This document shows, piece by piece, positions 1 to 8,717 of a stretch of DNA of 37,820 nt. Under the pieces are notes generated by a model that saw only the letters and a program-made list of their open reading frames with translations, had not been told where the DNA came from and ran no database searches. Every line of letters starts with the position of its first letter. Position 1 is the stretch's first letter. The position numbers and the translations under genes are program-made. Source of the DNA: Victivallales bacterium (GTDB lineage: Bacteria > Verrucomicrobiota > Lentisphaeria > Oligosphaerales > Lenti-02). The DNA is taken from NCBI GenBank assembly GCA_003245525.1, contig QKCY01000077.1, forward strand, positions 1 to 37,820, written 5' to 3'.

Positions 1-2
1 AC

Positions 3-65
3 AGCGGCTCCACCGCCACCGGCGTCACCTATCGTCACGACCAAGATCCCCCGAACCAGAAGTAG
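3..65 (+). CDS. C-terminal end of an upstream gene (partial)
   Basis: A frame open from the left edge stops with TAG at 63-65 and would encode about 20 residues ending GVTYRHDQDPPNQK. Its stop lies 16 bases before the next start, a normal spacing for a same-strand neighbour. Too little is visible to assign a family. It could also be chance, because another frame is open across the same bases. Confidence 0.35.
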   Translation, partial: SGSTATGVTYRHDQDPPNQK

Positions 66-81
66 CCAGGAAACCACATCC

Positions 82-1257
82 ATGCGGGGTACGGAACCTA
101 TGCGAAACACGGGACATTCCCTCCGGAGCGCGGGGCTGGCGCTCCTGCTCCTTCTGGCCGGTAGCGCCTGGCTGCGAGCGGCAACGGTGATGGTCTGCGA
201 TGTGGACGTGCGCCGCCTCGCGGTCGGTGCCACGGTCGAGTTGCCCGTGCAAATCTCGGGCGTCGTGCCCGACTCCTTCGGGGCGTTCGTCCTGGACTTC
301 GCCTACGACACCGCCGGGCTGCGCTGGGAGGGAGTCAGCCGGGGGGAAATGCTGGCGGCGACCGGTTCCACCACCAGCCCGTACACCCCCTATCTCTGGG
401 CCCTGGAAGCCAGCCACGATGCCGCCACCGGACGCCTCCGCGTGGCAGGCATGATTCTGGGCGACGATCCCGGCGACAACACACCCGCCGGCATGGCCGC
501 CGCCCGCGTACCCAGTTCCGCAGGCGTTCTCCTCAAGCTTCAGTTCACTCTGCTGGCCACCGATGCGGCTTCGGTCGAGCTGGTCACCGGAACCGCCGAC
601 GGGCGTTGCGCCCTGGTCTGCGACGACGACGTCGCCGAACCCACGGACGATTGCCTGGTGGACGGCGGGGTGATCGTCGATGGTACCCCGAACTGGTGGG
701 CGCTGGACCATTTCGGCGATCCCGAATGGGACCCGGACCGGGACGATGACGGGGATTGGCGTACCAACGCCCGCGAGTACGAGGAGGACACCGATCCCAC
801 CGTGATCGACCAGCGGCTCTCCTTCCAGCCTGGCTGGAATCTCCTCGGCTTCTGCGTCCTGCCAACGGAATCGCCGGCCGACTGGGTGGCTGGCGTCAAC
901 GCCGCCCAAAGCCGGGAACGCAGCGACCTCCTCTCCGGTACCGTGTACTATTTCGATCCCCTCACCTTGCGGTATACCGTGCCCACCGCCTTCGAGGCGG
1001 GGAAGGCCTACTGGTTCTATGCCTTCTCCGCTGGCGATGTCCAGTTCCAGGGAACCCCGGTCCCCACCGACTACACGCTGTCCGACGAGTTCGGCTGGCA
1101 GCCGGTGGCCCTGCCCGAACGCCTCTCGTTGACCGATCTGGGAACAGACACGGACCACTGTGTCGGCTGGAACGCTGGCACCCAGGAGAACGAGGCCGTA
1201 GGCACGGCCGTGGAGCCGATCAGCGGGTATTGGCTCTATCGCCCGCAGCGGCGCTAG
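82..1257 (+). CDS. Secreted cohesin-like protein with Ca-binding loop
   Basis: The 391-residue product starts with a signal peptide (hydrophobic core about 17-28, cleavage near LRA-A at 33). Residues 34-200 read like a cohesin-type beta-sandwich ('VELPVQISG', 'GAFVLDFAYDTAGLRWEGV'). Residues 213-240 form an Asp-rich loop (DPDRDDDGDWRTNAREYE...DTDP) resembling thrombospondin type 3 or dockerin calcium loops. The tail from 245 opens with 'FQPGWNLLGF', a motif I associate with secreted PVC proteins. AGGA at 68-71 supports the ATG at 82; the ATG at 100 is also possible. No catalytic motif is seen, so a surface binding or scaffolding role is inferred. The 3' end overlaps the convergent gene by 38 bases. 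Confidence 0.75.
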   Translation: MRGTEPMRNTGHSLRSAGLALLLLLAGSAWLRAATVMVCDVDVRRLAVGATVELPVQISGVVPDSFGAFVLDFAYDTAGLRWEGVSRGEMLAATGSTTSPYTPYLWALEASHDAATGRLRVAGMILGDDPGDNTPAGMAAARVPSSAGVLLKLQFTLLATDAASVELVTGTADGRCALVCDDDVAEPTDDCLVDGGVIVDGTPNWWALDHFGDPEWDPDRDDDGDWRTNAREYEEDTDPTVIDQRLSFQPGWNLLGFCVLPTESPADWVAGVNAAQSRERSDLLSGTVYYFDPLTLRYTVPTAFEAGKAYWFYAFSAGDVQFQGTPVPTDYTLSDEFGWQPVALPERLSLTDLGTDTDHCVGWNAGTQENEAVGTAVEPISGYWLYRPQRR

Positions 1258-4200
1258 TCGGCGGAGCCAGTTCGAGAGCCGGGGCGGTATGGCGCTGCCC
1301 CGTATCGTCGATGGCCGTCAGGGTCAGGCGCACCGGTTGCTTGGGATCGATGGGGACGAGGAATTCCAAGGGCCAGAAGTCGCGGGTGAGGATCTGGCTG
1401 GTGCCGTCCTGTTCGAGCAGTAGTTCGGCGCGGCGGGCCAGACTGCCCTGATGGTCGCTGTAGATGTGGGCAAAGGCGCGGTCGGGACCAAAGCCGATCC
1501 AGTTGGCCCGCACGGTGCCGGCAACCGAGTCGGTCTTGACCTCCGCCGCGTAGCTGGCGGGCTGGACCGGACGGGCGGTGGCGCGCCGCCAGGCATGCGG
1601 TGGTTGCAGCCCCTGCAAACGAACCACGGTCAAGCCATTGCCGGAAACCGGCACCCGGAAGACCCCGTTCCGGGGTGCCAGGCTGACTTCCGGGCCGCCG
1701 TTGCAGCGATAGGTGGCCGACTCGATCGCCCCCGCCAAGCGGTCCAGGTCCAGGGAGACCCGCGTCCGCAGCGGCGCATCGGCGGTATTGGTCAGGAAGA
1801 GATACATGGCATCCGCGTCGTACCCGGCCAGCCAGTTCAGTTCGGGCTGGGCGATCTCGACGCCCGCGCGGGGTAGCCAGGGCCAGATGCCCTCCCGACC
1901 ATACACGGTGCCAGGTTGATGCCCGAAAAGCCGGTTGTCGAACCACACATAGCCGCACTGCCGCGCCGCCGGGAACTGGATCGCGCCAGCGGACCGCACT
2001 TCGAGATCGGTCACGAGATAGTCGGCCAGCATCATCAGGAAACAAGGGATATGATGCCAGTAGATACCGCTCACGTCCGGCCCCTTGCGGGCGTAGTCAG
2101 GGCTCTCGGTCAGGTCGGTGAAATCGGTCCGGTAGTAGCCGGGATAGGTGCCCCAACGGCCCAGCGTGGAGTTGTGGGCGGCGGTGACGAAGAGAGGCTC
2201 GGGCACTTGCTGGTGGAGCCGCAGCAGATGGGGAGCCCAGTTGGCCATGATGATGTGGGCGCAGGTGCCGCTACCCCGGCGATAGGTGGTGGGCTGCTCG
2301 ATGCCGAGCCCGACCACGCTGGGCAGCCAGCCGGGGACCCGCTTCTCGGGCACCGTCAGATAGTCCAGCTCCGGGGTATGCAGAGGATGGTCGCCGGTCA
2401 TGGGCGGCCAACCGAGGAGGAAGAGTTCGGGCCCCTTGAACCAGCACCAGCCATTGGTGCGAGTCCGGTTGCCGACATTGATCGTCATTTCGCCGGGCAC
2501 CACCGTGGGCCAAGTGTAGAGGCCAGCAATCATCCGACGGGCAATCTCGGCAGCCATCCGCGCCAGGGCCGGGTCGCCGGTAGCCTCGGCCACAGCCAGC
2601 AGGCCGCGCCAGTTGCCAATGTGGCTGATCTGGAAGAAGTGGGGGCGGGGAATCTCCTTGGTCTGCCGGTCCAGATAGGTACGGGCGTAGTCCAGGGCGT
2701 CCACGCGGGCTTGATCCAGGTACTGCTGGTCGCCGGTGGCGCGATAGGCGGCCAGGGCGTCGTCCATCGGGCTCAGACTCGGGGTGCGGACTGGATTGCC
2801 CTCGGCATCGAAGGCGAGGTCGCGGAAGGCCGGGGTGTAGCCGCCAGCCATCTCCCAGGCCGAGAGACGCACCGCGGCACCATACGTTCCCGTCGGCCGC
2901 CCCACCTCGAACCGGCCGTAGCGACCGGAGTTCTGCGGATCGGCCCCCACGTGGCAACTGGGACGGGAGAGCAGGAAGGCCAGGGCCGGAGCCGCCCGCC
3001 GGGCGAGCAGATCGTCGTCGCCGGTCAGCAGCGCCGCCTCCACCAGAGCCAAGGGGGCAGCATGGGTGACCGTGTTGCGGGATTCGATGTTCCAGAAGCC
3101 CATCTGGGCCGGGGACCAGCCCGTGGCATCGTCGTCGGCCAACAGGTCGATCACGTTCAGCAGGGCCTGGGTCAGGCTCAGATCATGGTTCTGCCTATAG
3201 TCGCGCAGGTGGCAGAGCCGCTCGGTCACGGTGCGATAGGCGGCGAACCAATCGGTGGCCTGGGCCACCAGCCGCAGATGGCCGGAAACGCTCTCGCCCG
3301 CCGCGAGGACACTGCCCTGGCCACCGGGGATCACCAGCCAAGCGGAGGGCTGGGCCTCGCCGTGGCCGTCCACCAACTGGAAACCGGCTTCGAACTGGGA
3401 GCAATCCGGCCACGCCTTGGGCAGATCCGCCGGATCGATGGCCACCCCGAGGGTACAGGGCCCGGCAAGCTGGACCGTGGCCATGGGCGTGGCGGTCAGC
3501 TCGGTCGGGATCAGCTCGGGCTTCACCGGCAGCCGCCGGTAGGCGAAGAGGAAGGGGCAGGTGATCTCCTGCACGGCGTCGCGGGCGATGGGGGCCGTCG
3601 CCGCGTAGCGCAGACCGTAGGTTCCGTCGGTACGGGGAGTGAAGGTCAGCGAGAGCGCGGGAAAGGGATCGTTCGATGCCAGTTCCCACCGGGCCGTGAC
3701 CGTTCCGGCCGCGCATTCGCCGGTCAGTTCGACCGCGTTGCCCTCCTGGCGGCAGGTGACCGGGCAAGCGGCGAGCAGTTTCCCGCATTGTTCGGGATCG
3801 CCGGTCGCTGCCGTCATGCGGGTCTGGTAGCTGGTCGGCCCATGGGTGATCGTGAAGGGCTCTCCCGCCACCTGCCAGTTCACCAGAATGCCGGCGTTGC
3901 GTCCGGCGACCTCGAGGCCTTCCTCGGCAACCAGCACGTCGTAGGCCTCGGGCCGAGCTGGCAGGATGGTCTGCCAGGCATCGCCCTGGCGGACTTCGGC
4001 GCGGAGCATGACCAGGGATCGCCCGTCCTGCTCCCCTTGGGTGAAGACCAAGGCCACGCGGTCGTTGGCGATGCGGGCCAGTTGCTGCCCGGTGTCGCGG
4101 GAGGGAGCGGTGGTCTTGGCCACCACCGGTTCGGGCGAGGCCAGCGGTGCCACGGTGGCCGCCTGCAGGGCAGCGGCGGACGTCGGCAAAGCCGTGCCAA

Positions 4201-4654
4201 CGGGAACCAGAGCCACGGCATCGGCCCGGCTCCACGGCGTCACGGGCACCAGCGCCACCAAGGCGGGACCGGCGGGTAGCGTGAAGACCCCGCCATCCTC
4301 CCAGATCCACTCCGGGCCATCGGGCTTGCCCACCGCATGGGCCCCGAACTCGGCCTGCGAACGCTTGCCGTTGATCTCCACGGTGAACCGGCGCAACCCC
4401 GGGCGGTCCTTGGGGAAGTCCTTCGCCCGGACCCAGAGCTGCCAATCGCCCGCAGCCGGGACCGACACGAAACCAACCGCCGGAAGAACGGCCTTCGGGT
4501 CGGGGGCAAGCAACGCCTGCTTGCCGATGGCCCCGGCTTCGTCGATCACCCGCCAGTCGCCGCTGAACGGCAAGGCTTCGGCCTGGAGAACGATAGGCTG
4601 GGGGGCCGCCGACAGAAAAACAGGCAACAAGAGGATAAGGGGCACAACACGCAC
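1220..4654 (-). CDS. Large secreted protein, probable glycan-active (alpha/alpha) toroid enzyme
   Basis: The 1144-residue product has a signal peptide (MRVVPLILLLPVFLSAA). Residues 20-155 look like a beta-rich binding domain ('GDWQLWVRAKDFP', 'FTVEINGKR', 'GGVFTLPAGPALVALVPV'). A middle beta-rich region follows, then from about 480 to 850 a helical, Trp/Tyr/His-rich stretch with 'TGDDDLL'- and 'ATGDQQYL'-type repeats typical of (alpha/alpha) toroids in glycoside hydrolases and lyases. A C-terminal beta region completes it. The start is GTG at 4654, with AGGAG seven bases upstream. I cannot name a GH or PL family or see a certain catalytic pair. It is divergent from mnmE and overlaps its convergent neighbour by 38 bases. 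Confidence 0.75.
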   Translation of the reverse strand: MRVVPLILLLPVFLSAAPQPIVLQAEALPFSGDWRVIDEAGAIGKQALLAPDPKAVLPAVGFVSVPAAGDWQLWVRAKDFPKDRPGLRRFTVEINGKRSQAEFGAHAVGKPDGPEWIWEDGGVFTLPAGPALVALVPVTPWSRADAVALVPVGTALPTSAAALQAATVAPLASPEPVVAKTTAPSRDTGQQLARIANDRVALVFTQGEQDGRSLVMLRAEVRQGDAWQTILPARPEAYDVLVAEEGLEVAGRNAGILVNWQVAGEPFTITHGPTSYQTRMTAATGDPEQCGKLLAACPVTCRQEGNAVELTGECAAGTVTARWELASNDPFPALSLTFTPRTDGTYGLRYAATAPIARDAVQEITCPFLFAYRRLPVKPELIPTELTATPMATVQLAGPCTLGVAIDPADLPKAWPDCSQFEAGFQLVDGHGEAQPSAWLVIPGGQGSVLAAGESVSGHLRLVAQATDWFAAYRTVTERLCHLRDYRQNHDLSLTQALLNVIDLLADDDATGWSPAQMGFWNIESRNTVTHAAPLALVEAALLTGDDDLLARRAAPALAFLLSRPSCHVGADPQNSGRYGRFEVGRPTGTYGAAVRLSAWEMAGGYTPAFRDLAFDAEGNPVRTPSLSPMDDALAAYRATGDQQYLDQARVDALDYARTYLDRQTKEIPRPHFFQISHIGNWRGLLAVAEATGDPALARMAAEIARRMIAGLYTWPTVVPGEMTINVGNRTRTNGWCWFKGPELFLLGWPPMTGDHPLHTPELDYLTVPEKRVPGWLPSVVGLGIEQPTTYRRGSGTCAHIIMANWAPHLLRLHQQVPEPLFVTAAHNSTLGRWGTYPGYYRTDFTDLTESPDYARKGPDVSGIYWHHIPCFLMMLADYLVTDLEVRSAGAIQFPAARQCGYVWFDNRLFGHQPGTVYGREGIWPWLPRAGVEIAQPELNWLAGYDADAMYLFLTNTADAPLRTRVSLDLDRLAGAIESATYRCNGGPEVSLAPRNGVFRVPVSGNGLTVVRLQGLQPPHAWRRATARPVQPASYAAEVKTDSVAGTVRANWIGFGPDRAFAHIYSDHQGSLARRAELLLEQDGTSQILTRDFWPLEFLVPIDPKQPVRLTLTAIDDTGQRHTAPALELAPPTSAAAGDRANTR

Positions 4655-4770
4655 AGGCTATCTCCTGGTTGGATGTGGGAAACAAAACATGGCGCGCCTT
4701 CGCGGATGGGCAAGCTGCTGGTCTTTCGCCAAAACCGAGGCACATTCGGAGGCAGGCAAACAGGCAGACC

Positions 4771-6138
4771 ATGAACGACTCCCCTCCCCTCCATATCAGC
4801 CCGGACGCCGACACCATCGCCGCCTTCGCCACGGCGCTCGGTGGCGCGGTGGCCGTGATCCGCATTTCCGGTCCCCAGGCGGTGGCTCTGGCCCAGCAGG
4901 TCTGGGCGGGGCAAGCCCCCCTGGCCTCGCCTCCCTTCCGAGCCCTGCGGCTGGGAACCGCGCGCAACGCGCACGGCCCGCTCGACGGCGAGGTGCTGGC
5001 CGTCCACATGCCGGGACCGCACAGTTTCACCGGCGAGGACGTGGTGGAACTGCACTGCCACGGCGGGGCGTTAGGGGCTCGGCTGGTGCTCCTGGCCCTG
5101 CTCGATGCGGGTTGCCGCCATGCGGACCCCGGCGAGTTCACCAAGCGCGCTTTCCTCAACGGGCGGCTCGATCTGACCCAGGCGGAGGCGGTGGCCGACC
5201 TGATCGGCGCGCAGAGCGAATCGGCCCTCCATCTGGCCAACCGCCAGCTCGGCGGCCTGCTCGGCAGGCGAGTCGGCGAACTGGACGCCCAACTGGCCGA
5301 CCTCCTGGCCGAGGTGGAATCGCGCCTCGATTTCGCCGAGGAAGACCTCGACTGGCAATCGGCGGCAAGTGTCCGCTCCGGGCTGGAAGCAGCCCTGGCT
5401 GCCTGCCGGGCCCTACTGGCTTCCCAGGCCGAAGGCGAAATCCTGCGCCAGGGCATCGTGCTCGTGCTCGCGGGCTCCCCGAACGTGGGCAAGTCCAGCC
5501 TGCTCAACGCCATTCTGGGGCGCGACCGCGCCATCGTCACCGACATTCCCGGCACCACCCGCGACACCCTGGAGGAGTTGGCCCACATCCGGGGCATCCC
5601 CGTGCGCCTGGTGGATACGGCGGGCATTCGCGAAGCCGACGATCTCATCGAACGTAGCGGCATCGAACGCAGCCGGGCGAGCATCCGCCAAGCCCAAGTG
5701 GTGCTGTGGATCGTGGATGGATCGGCCCCCTACGCTCCCCAGGCCTGGAAGCCGGAGGAACACCACGTTGCCGGTCCCGTGCTGGTGGTGGCGAACAAGT
5801 GCGACCGGGAGGTCTGCGATCCGCCTGCCGATGCCATCCGCACCTGCGCCTTGACCGGCCAGGGACTGGATGCCCTGTTCGATGCCATCGAGCGGGCCGT
5901 CTGGCAGACCCCGCACCACCGCGAGTCGGAAGTGGCGGTGAGCGCCCGGCATGGCCACTGCCTGCATGACGCCGCCAGCGCCCTCGCCGACGCCACGGCC
6001 GCCCTCGACCACGAGGAATGGGAACTGGTCGCCGCCGCCCTGCGCGCCGCTCTGGCCGCGCTGGGACGGATCACCGGGCGGACCGCCGACCCCGACATCC
6101 TGGACACCATCTTTGCCCGTTTCTGCATCGGCAAGTAA
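4771..6138 (+). CDS. mnmE: tRNA modification GTPase MnmE
   Basis: MnmE works with MnmG to install the (carboxymethyl)aminomethyl group on wobble U34 of certain tRNAs, using a folate one-carbon unit and GTP. The 455-residue protein has the family's usual length. The N-terminal folate-binding domain is recognisable ('PHSFTGEDVVELHCHGG', 'GEFTKRAFLNGRLDL'). The G domain shows G1 GSPNVGKS at 235-242, the G2-region motif 'TDIPGTTRDT', G3 DTAG at 282-285 and G4 NKCD at 342-345. The C-terminus is the expected CIGK (452-455), carrying the catalytic Cys. The frame stays open upstream to 4669, but the ATG at 4771 matches family starts; GGAGG at 4748-4752 is rather far away. No mnmG is in the window. 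Confidence 0.97.
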   Translation: MNDSPPLHISPDADTIAAFATALGGAVAVIRISGPQAVALAQQVWAGQAPLASPPFRALRLGTARNAHGPLDGEVLAVHMPGPHSFTGEDVVELHCHGGALGARLVLLALLDAGCRHADPGEFTKRAFLNGRLDLTQAEAVADLIGAQSESALHLANRQLGGLLGRRVGELDAQLADLLAEVESRLDFAEEDLDWQSAASVRSGLEAALAACRALLASQAEGEILRQGIVLVLAGSPNVGKSSLLNAILGRDRAIVTDIPGTTRDTLEELAHIRGIPVRLVDTAGIREADDLIERSGIERSRASIRQAQVVLWIVDGSAPYAPQAWKPEEHHVAGPVLVVANKCDREVCDPPADAIRTCALTGQGLDALFDAIERAVWQTPHHRESEVAVSARHGHCLHDAASALADATAALDHEEWELVAAALRAALAALGRITGRTADPDILDTIFARFCIGK

Positions 6139-6151
6139 CCGGAGACACCCC

Positions 6152-6937
6152 ATGGACCCGACGCGCATCTCCGCCTGCACCTACGCCGTTCGTCTGGAGC
6201 CGCTCGACACTACGTTCCAACTGCTGGTTGATGCCGGGTGCCGGAAGGTCGATCTCTGGGGCGGCGCGCCCAACTACTCGAACGATCCCGCCGAATGCGA
6301 CGTTCATGCGCTCAAGGCCAAGGCCGACCGCTATGGTCTGACCATCGCCAATCTCGGTACCTATCCGGGGCGCAAGATCGCCGACGTGGGCTATGCGGCG
6401 GAGATGCTGGAGATGACCCGCGCCATCGACAACGCGGCGGTGCTGAGCTCCCGTTCCATCCGGGTCTGCCCGGGACACGGCGAGGACCCGGCCATCGTGG
6501 ACGGCCTGGTCCCCTTCTTCCGCGAGGCGGCGGCCTACGCCAAGGCCAAGGGCGTCTACCTGGGCATGGAGAATCACAAGGGCAGCATCGCGGGCAATCC
6601 CGATGTGGTCATGAAGTTGGTCCGGGCGGTGGATTCCCCCTTCTTCGGGATTCTCTACGAGCCGGCGAACCTGATGGCCTGCGAGGTGGACTACCGCGAG
6701 GCGTACAGCGTCTTCAAGGGCTGGATCACCCATGTCCACGTCAAGGACAGCCACTGGACCGACCACGGCTACGAGCGCACCATGTTCGGCGAAGGCGACA
6801 TCGACTGGGCCTGGTGCATCGCCACCCTCGACGGCGGCGGCTACACCGGCGACTATGCTCTCGAATACGAGGTGGAGAAGGTGCTGCCCATGGCCGATGG
6901 ACTGCCCCTCTGGGTCCAACGGTTCCAGGCGCTCTAG
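6152..6937 (+). CDS. Sugar phosphate isomerase/epimerase-like TIM barrel
   Basis: The 261-residue protein belongs to the xylose-isomerase-like/AP-endonuclease-2 TIM-barrel superfamily. Metal-site elements appear in the usual order: E140 in 'GMENHKG', 'ILYEPANL' around 168-174, H196 in 'HVHVKD' and E239 in 'ALEYE'. These enzymes usually epimerise or isomerise sugars or act in inositol catabolism; the substrate cannot be read from sequence. GGAG at 6141-6144 supports the ATG at 6152, 13 bases after the mnmE stop, so the two may be co-transcribed without obvious functional linkage. The second metal ligand position carries Glu (YEPAN) where many relatives have Asp. Confidence 0.88.
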   Translation: MDPTRISACTYAVRLEPLDTTFQLLVDAGCRKVDLWGGAPNYSNDPAECDVHALKAKADRYGLTIANLGTYPGRKIADVGYAAEMLEMTRAIDNAAVLSSRSIRVCPGHGEDPAIVDGLVPFFREAAAYAKAKGVYLGMENHKGSIAGNPDVVMKLVRAVDSPFFGILYEPANLMACEVDYREAYSVFKGWITHVHVKDSHWTDHGYERTMFGEGDIDWAWCIATLDGGGYTGDYALEYEVEKVLPMADGLPLWVQRFQAL

Positions 6938-7020
6938 CCCCAGCCGAGACGATCCGGAGAAGCCACGAGCTCCCTGGAGCGGTCGTTGGCCGCAACCAAA
7001 GGGGGTTACTCGCGCTGAGA

Positions 7021-7101
7021 CGCGGAGGCGCAGAGGAAATGCAGGAAAGGGGACTGCTTGGCCGGGAAGTCTCCCAAACTCTTCTCTGCGCCTCTGCGCG
7101 A
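7021..7101. repeat. Imperfect inverted repeat, 'GGCGCAGAG' arms
   Basis: The left arm (CGCGGAGGCGCAGAG, around 7021-7036) is complementary, with small gaps, to the right arm (CTCTGCGCCTCTGCGCG, around 7084-7100), with about 48 bases between. Elements with this 'cgcagaggcgcagag' core are familiar to me as dispersed non-coding repeats in environmental bacterial genomes. No transposase is present, so it looks like a non-autonomous element. Confidence 0.6.
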
Positions 7102-7179
7102 GGGTTTCCTAGCGGAGTCGGCGGATAGTGATACGGAGGGCTCGGGGCGACCGTTGGTCGCGACCAGAACCCTCTTTCG

Positions 7180-7375
7180 GCCTGAAGGGCCATGGTAACA
7201 GAGCCCGGGGCAAAGCGCAGCGTCGCCCCGGGTTGCGCCCGTCCCAAAGGGCAGGCCAGCGGCCTGCGGCTTCCCGGGCCGACGGCATCCACCGCAGGCA
7301 TTCAGCCTGCCAGACCGGGAGGGACGTCTTCCTGGGGCGTTGCCCCAGGCTCTGCTCCTCTGCCCCTGCGGGGCG
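7180..7375. repeat. Cluster of GC-rich hairpins (REP-like)
   Basis: Consecutive inverted repeats are CCCGGGGC/GCCCCGGG (7204-7211 with 7225-7232), GCAGGCC/GGCCTGC (7251-7257 with 7261-7267), GCAGGC/GCCTGC (7294-7299 with 7305-7310), CCTGGGGC/GCCCCAGG (7331-7338 with 7342-7349) and GCCCC/GGGGC (7362-7366 with 7370-7374). The spacing and composition resemble repetitive extragenic palindromic elements that RAYT-type transposases mobilise. None of the hairpins has a T-run, so they are not classical terminators. Confidence 0.6.
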
Positions 7376-7618
7376 AAGGGAGAAATGCCTTGGAGCCAAG
7401 AGGAATGATCGATTACCTAGGCTCTCATCATATTTAATACAAACCACTTACACAACACACCCTCTCGACAGAACAAGATTCTGGATGATGGTAGATCGAA
7501 CGACACGGAATGGGGCTGGGACCGAAGCAAAGCCACCCACGGGAGCTATGTCCTGTCCCGCAGAGGTCGCGGTCCATCACTGTCCCCTTTCGTGAGTTTG
7601 GTGGGATTCGTGGCCTCT

Positions 7619-7634
7619 TGCGGAACGTTCCGCA
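7619..7634. repeat. Perfect 16-base palindrome
   Basis: TGCGGAACGTTCCGCA is a complete palindrome eight bases beyond the stop of the minus-strand URO-D-like gene. It may act as an RNA 3'-end hairpin, but no T-run follows on the minus strand. A protein-binding site is equally possible. Confidence 0.5.
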
Positions 7635-7642
7635 CATGGGAG

Positions 7643-8593
7643 CTACGCCGGAATGGCGAGGAACTCCTGGCACATGGCGTCGATGGCGTCCTGGCGGTGG
7701 CCGGCACCGACGGGGTCGCCGTACCACTTGGGCAGGAAGCCGCCCTGCGGGGTGCCGAGTTTCTCGGCCAGCTTGTGGCAGTAGGCCCGGATGTCGGCGA
7801 GGCTGCCCCGGCACATGGTGGCTTGGATATCGACGGGACACCAGAAGGCGATCTGGCCCGCGTACTGGGCTAGGCGGTCGAGGCCCATGTTCTCCTGCTG
7901 GTCCATCTGGATCACGTCGAGACCGATCTCGATGAAGTCGGGCAGGATGTCGAGGATGTAGCCGCAGCTATGCAGAAAGGTCTGGAGTCCGGCGGCCTTG
8001 GCGGCGGCGTAGACGCGGGCGTAGGCGGGCTTCCAGAACTCGCGCCACTTCGCGGGAGAGATCATCAGGCGGTCCTGGAGCCCCCAGTCGTCGCAGAAGA
8101 TGAAGCCATCCGCCTGGGCCTCGCGGTAGCGTTCGATGGCGTAGAGATTCATCTCCACCAGCACGTCGATCAAGGCGCGGAGCTCGTCCGGGTTGGTGTA
8201 GATGTCCGTCCAGGTGTTTTCGAGTCCCCGCACGAAGTGAACGCGCTCATAGAGGGAAATACCGTTGGCGAGGAGATACTGGTCGCCCGCCCGCTCGCGG
8301 GCTCCGGCCAACTGGCTCCAGCGGCTCTCCAGACGGATGTCCGGCACCTTGGCGGGATCGAACTCGGCCCAGTCCTTGATGGGATACTCCTTCACCTCGC
8401 CCAGACGGCAGACGCCGATGTTCTCCCAGACAGCCCCCCACTCGTCCACCCCGGTGCTGGGCCGAGCATCGGGGCTCGGGGTCATGCCCACGCCCGCGAA
8501 GTCGTTGCCGTAGGAGGCGGGAAAGGAACGGGGTAACCGGTCGGGTCCGGTGAAGGCCACGGTGGCGGTCACGACTTGGCGAGGCGTCATCAT
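7643..8593 (-). CDS. Uroporphyrinogen decarboxylase-like protein (URO-D 1)
   Basis: The 316-residue protein is of the URO-D/MtaA superfamily, which includes haem-pathway decarboxylases and cobalamin methyltransferases. The methyltransferase-type motif H208-x-C210 in 'TFLHSCGYI' suggests a zinc site, with C261 in 'IQATMCRG' a possible third ligand. Supporting features are 'DGFIFCDDWGLQDRLMISPAKWREF' (163-187) and 'VIQMDQQENMGLD'. It lacks haem-pathway HemE hallmarks, so a methyl-transfer or demethylation role is more likely; the substrate is unknown. The start is at tandem ATGs (8593/8590), with GGGAG 11 bases upstream; the frame is open further upstream without a better start. It is last of three same-strand genes, 124 bases after the 220-residue protein. 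Confidence 0.85.
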   Translation of the reverse strand: MMTPRQVVTATVAFTGPDRLPRSFPASYGNDFAGVGMTPSPDARPSTGVDEWGAVWENIGVCRLGEVKEYPIKDWAEFDPAKVPDIRLESRWSQLAGARERAGDQYLLANGISLYERVHFVRGLENTWTDIYTNPDELRALIDVLVEMNLYAIERYREAQADGFIFCDDWGLQDRLMISPAKWREFWKPAYARVYAAAKAAGLQTFLHSCGYILDILPDFIEIGLDVIQMDQQENMGLDRLAQYAGQIAFWCPVDIQATMCRGSLADIRAYCHKLAEKLGTPQGGFLPKWYGDPVGAGHRQDAIDAMCQEFLAIPA

Positions 8594-8717
8594 GGTGCTT
8601 GTAACTCCCAACATGGCGGCTCTGGCTGCACAGTTCCGGCCAATCTGCATCAATGTCCCCAACTCCGGGACAACTGCCCGAATCGCGGGATTCTCCCCGC
8701 TGTCACCCCGAACCGAC

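Larger units (their letters stand above)
6938..7642. other. Intergenic region with hairpin cluster
   Basis: I find no convincing gene in this 705-base stretch. From about 7015 to 7375 it carries a run of GC-rich inverted repeats (listed separately). From about 7420 to 7470 there is an AT-rich patch ('CATATTTAATACAAACCA') unlike its surroundings. The last part contains a perfect 16-base palindrome at 7619-7634. Short open frames on both strands here are formed by the repeats and have no ribosome-binding site or protein-like sequence. Confidence 0.7.

Noticed and set aside
1916-4279. 787-codon plus-strand frame
   Set aside because: Shadow of the 1144-residue secreted protein, His/Gly/Arg-rich with no recognisable features.
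7109-7447. Short frames within the intergenic hairpin cluster
   Set aside because: Produced by the repeats themselves; Arg/Pro-rich, no start signals, overlapping on both strands.
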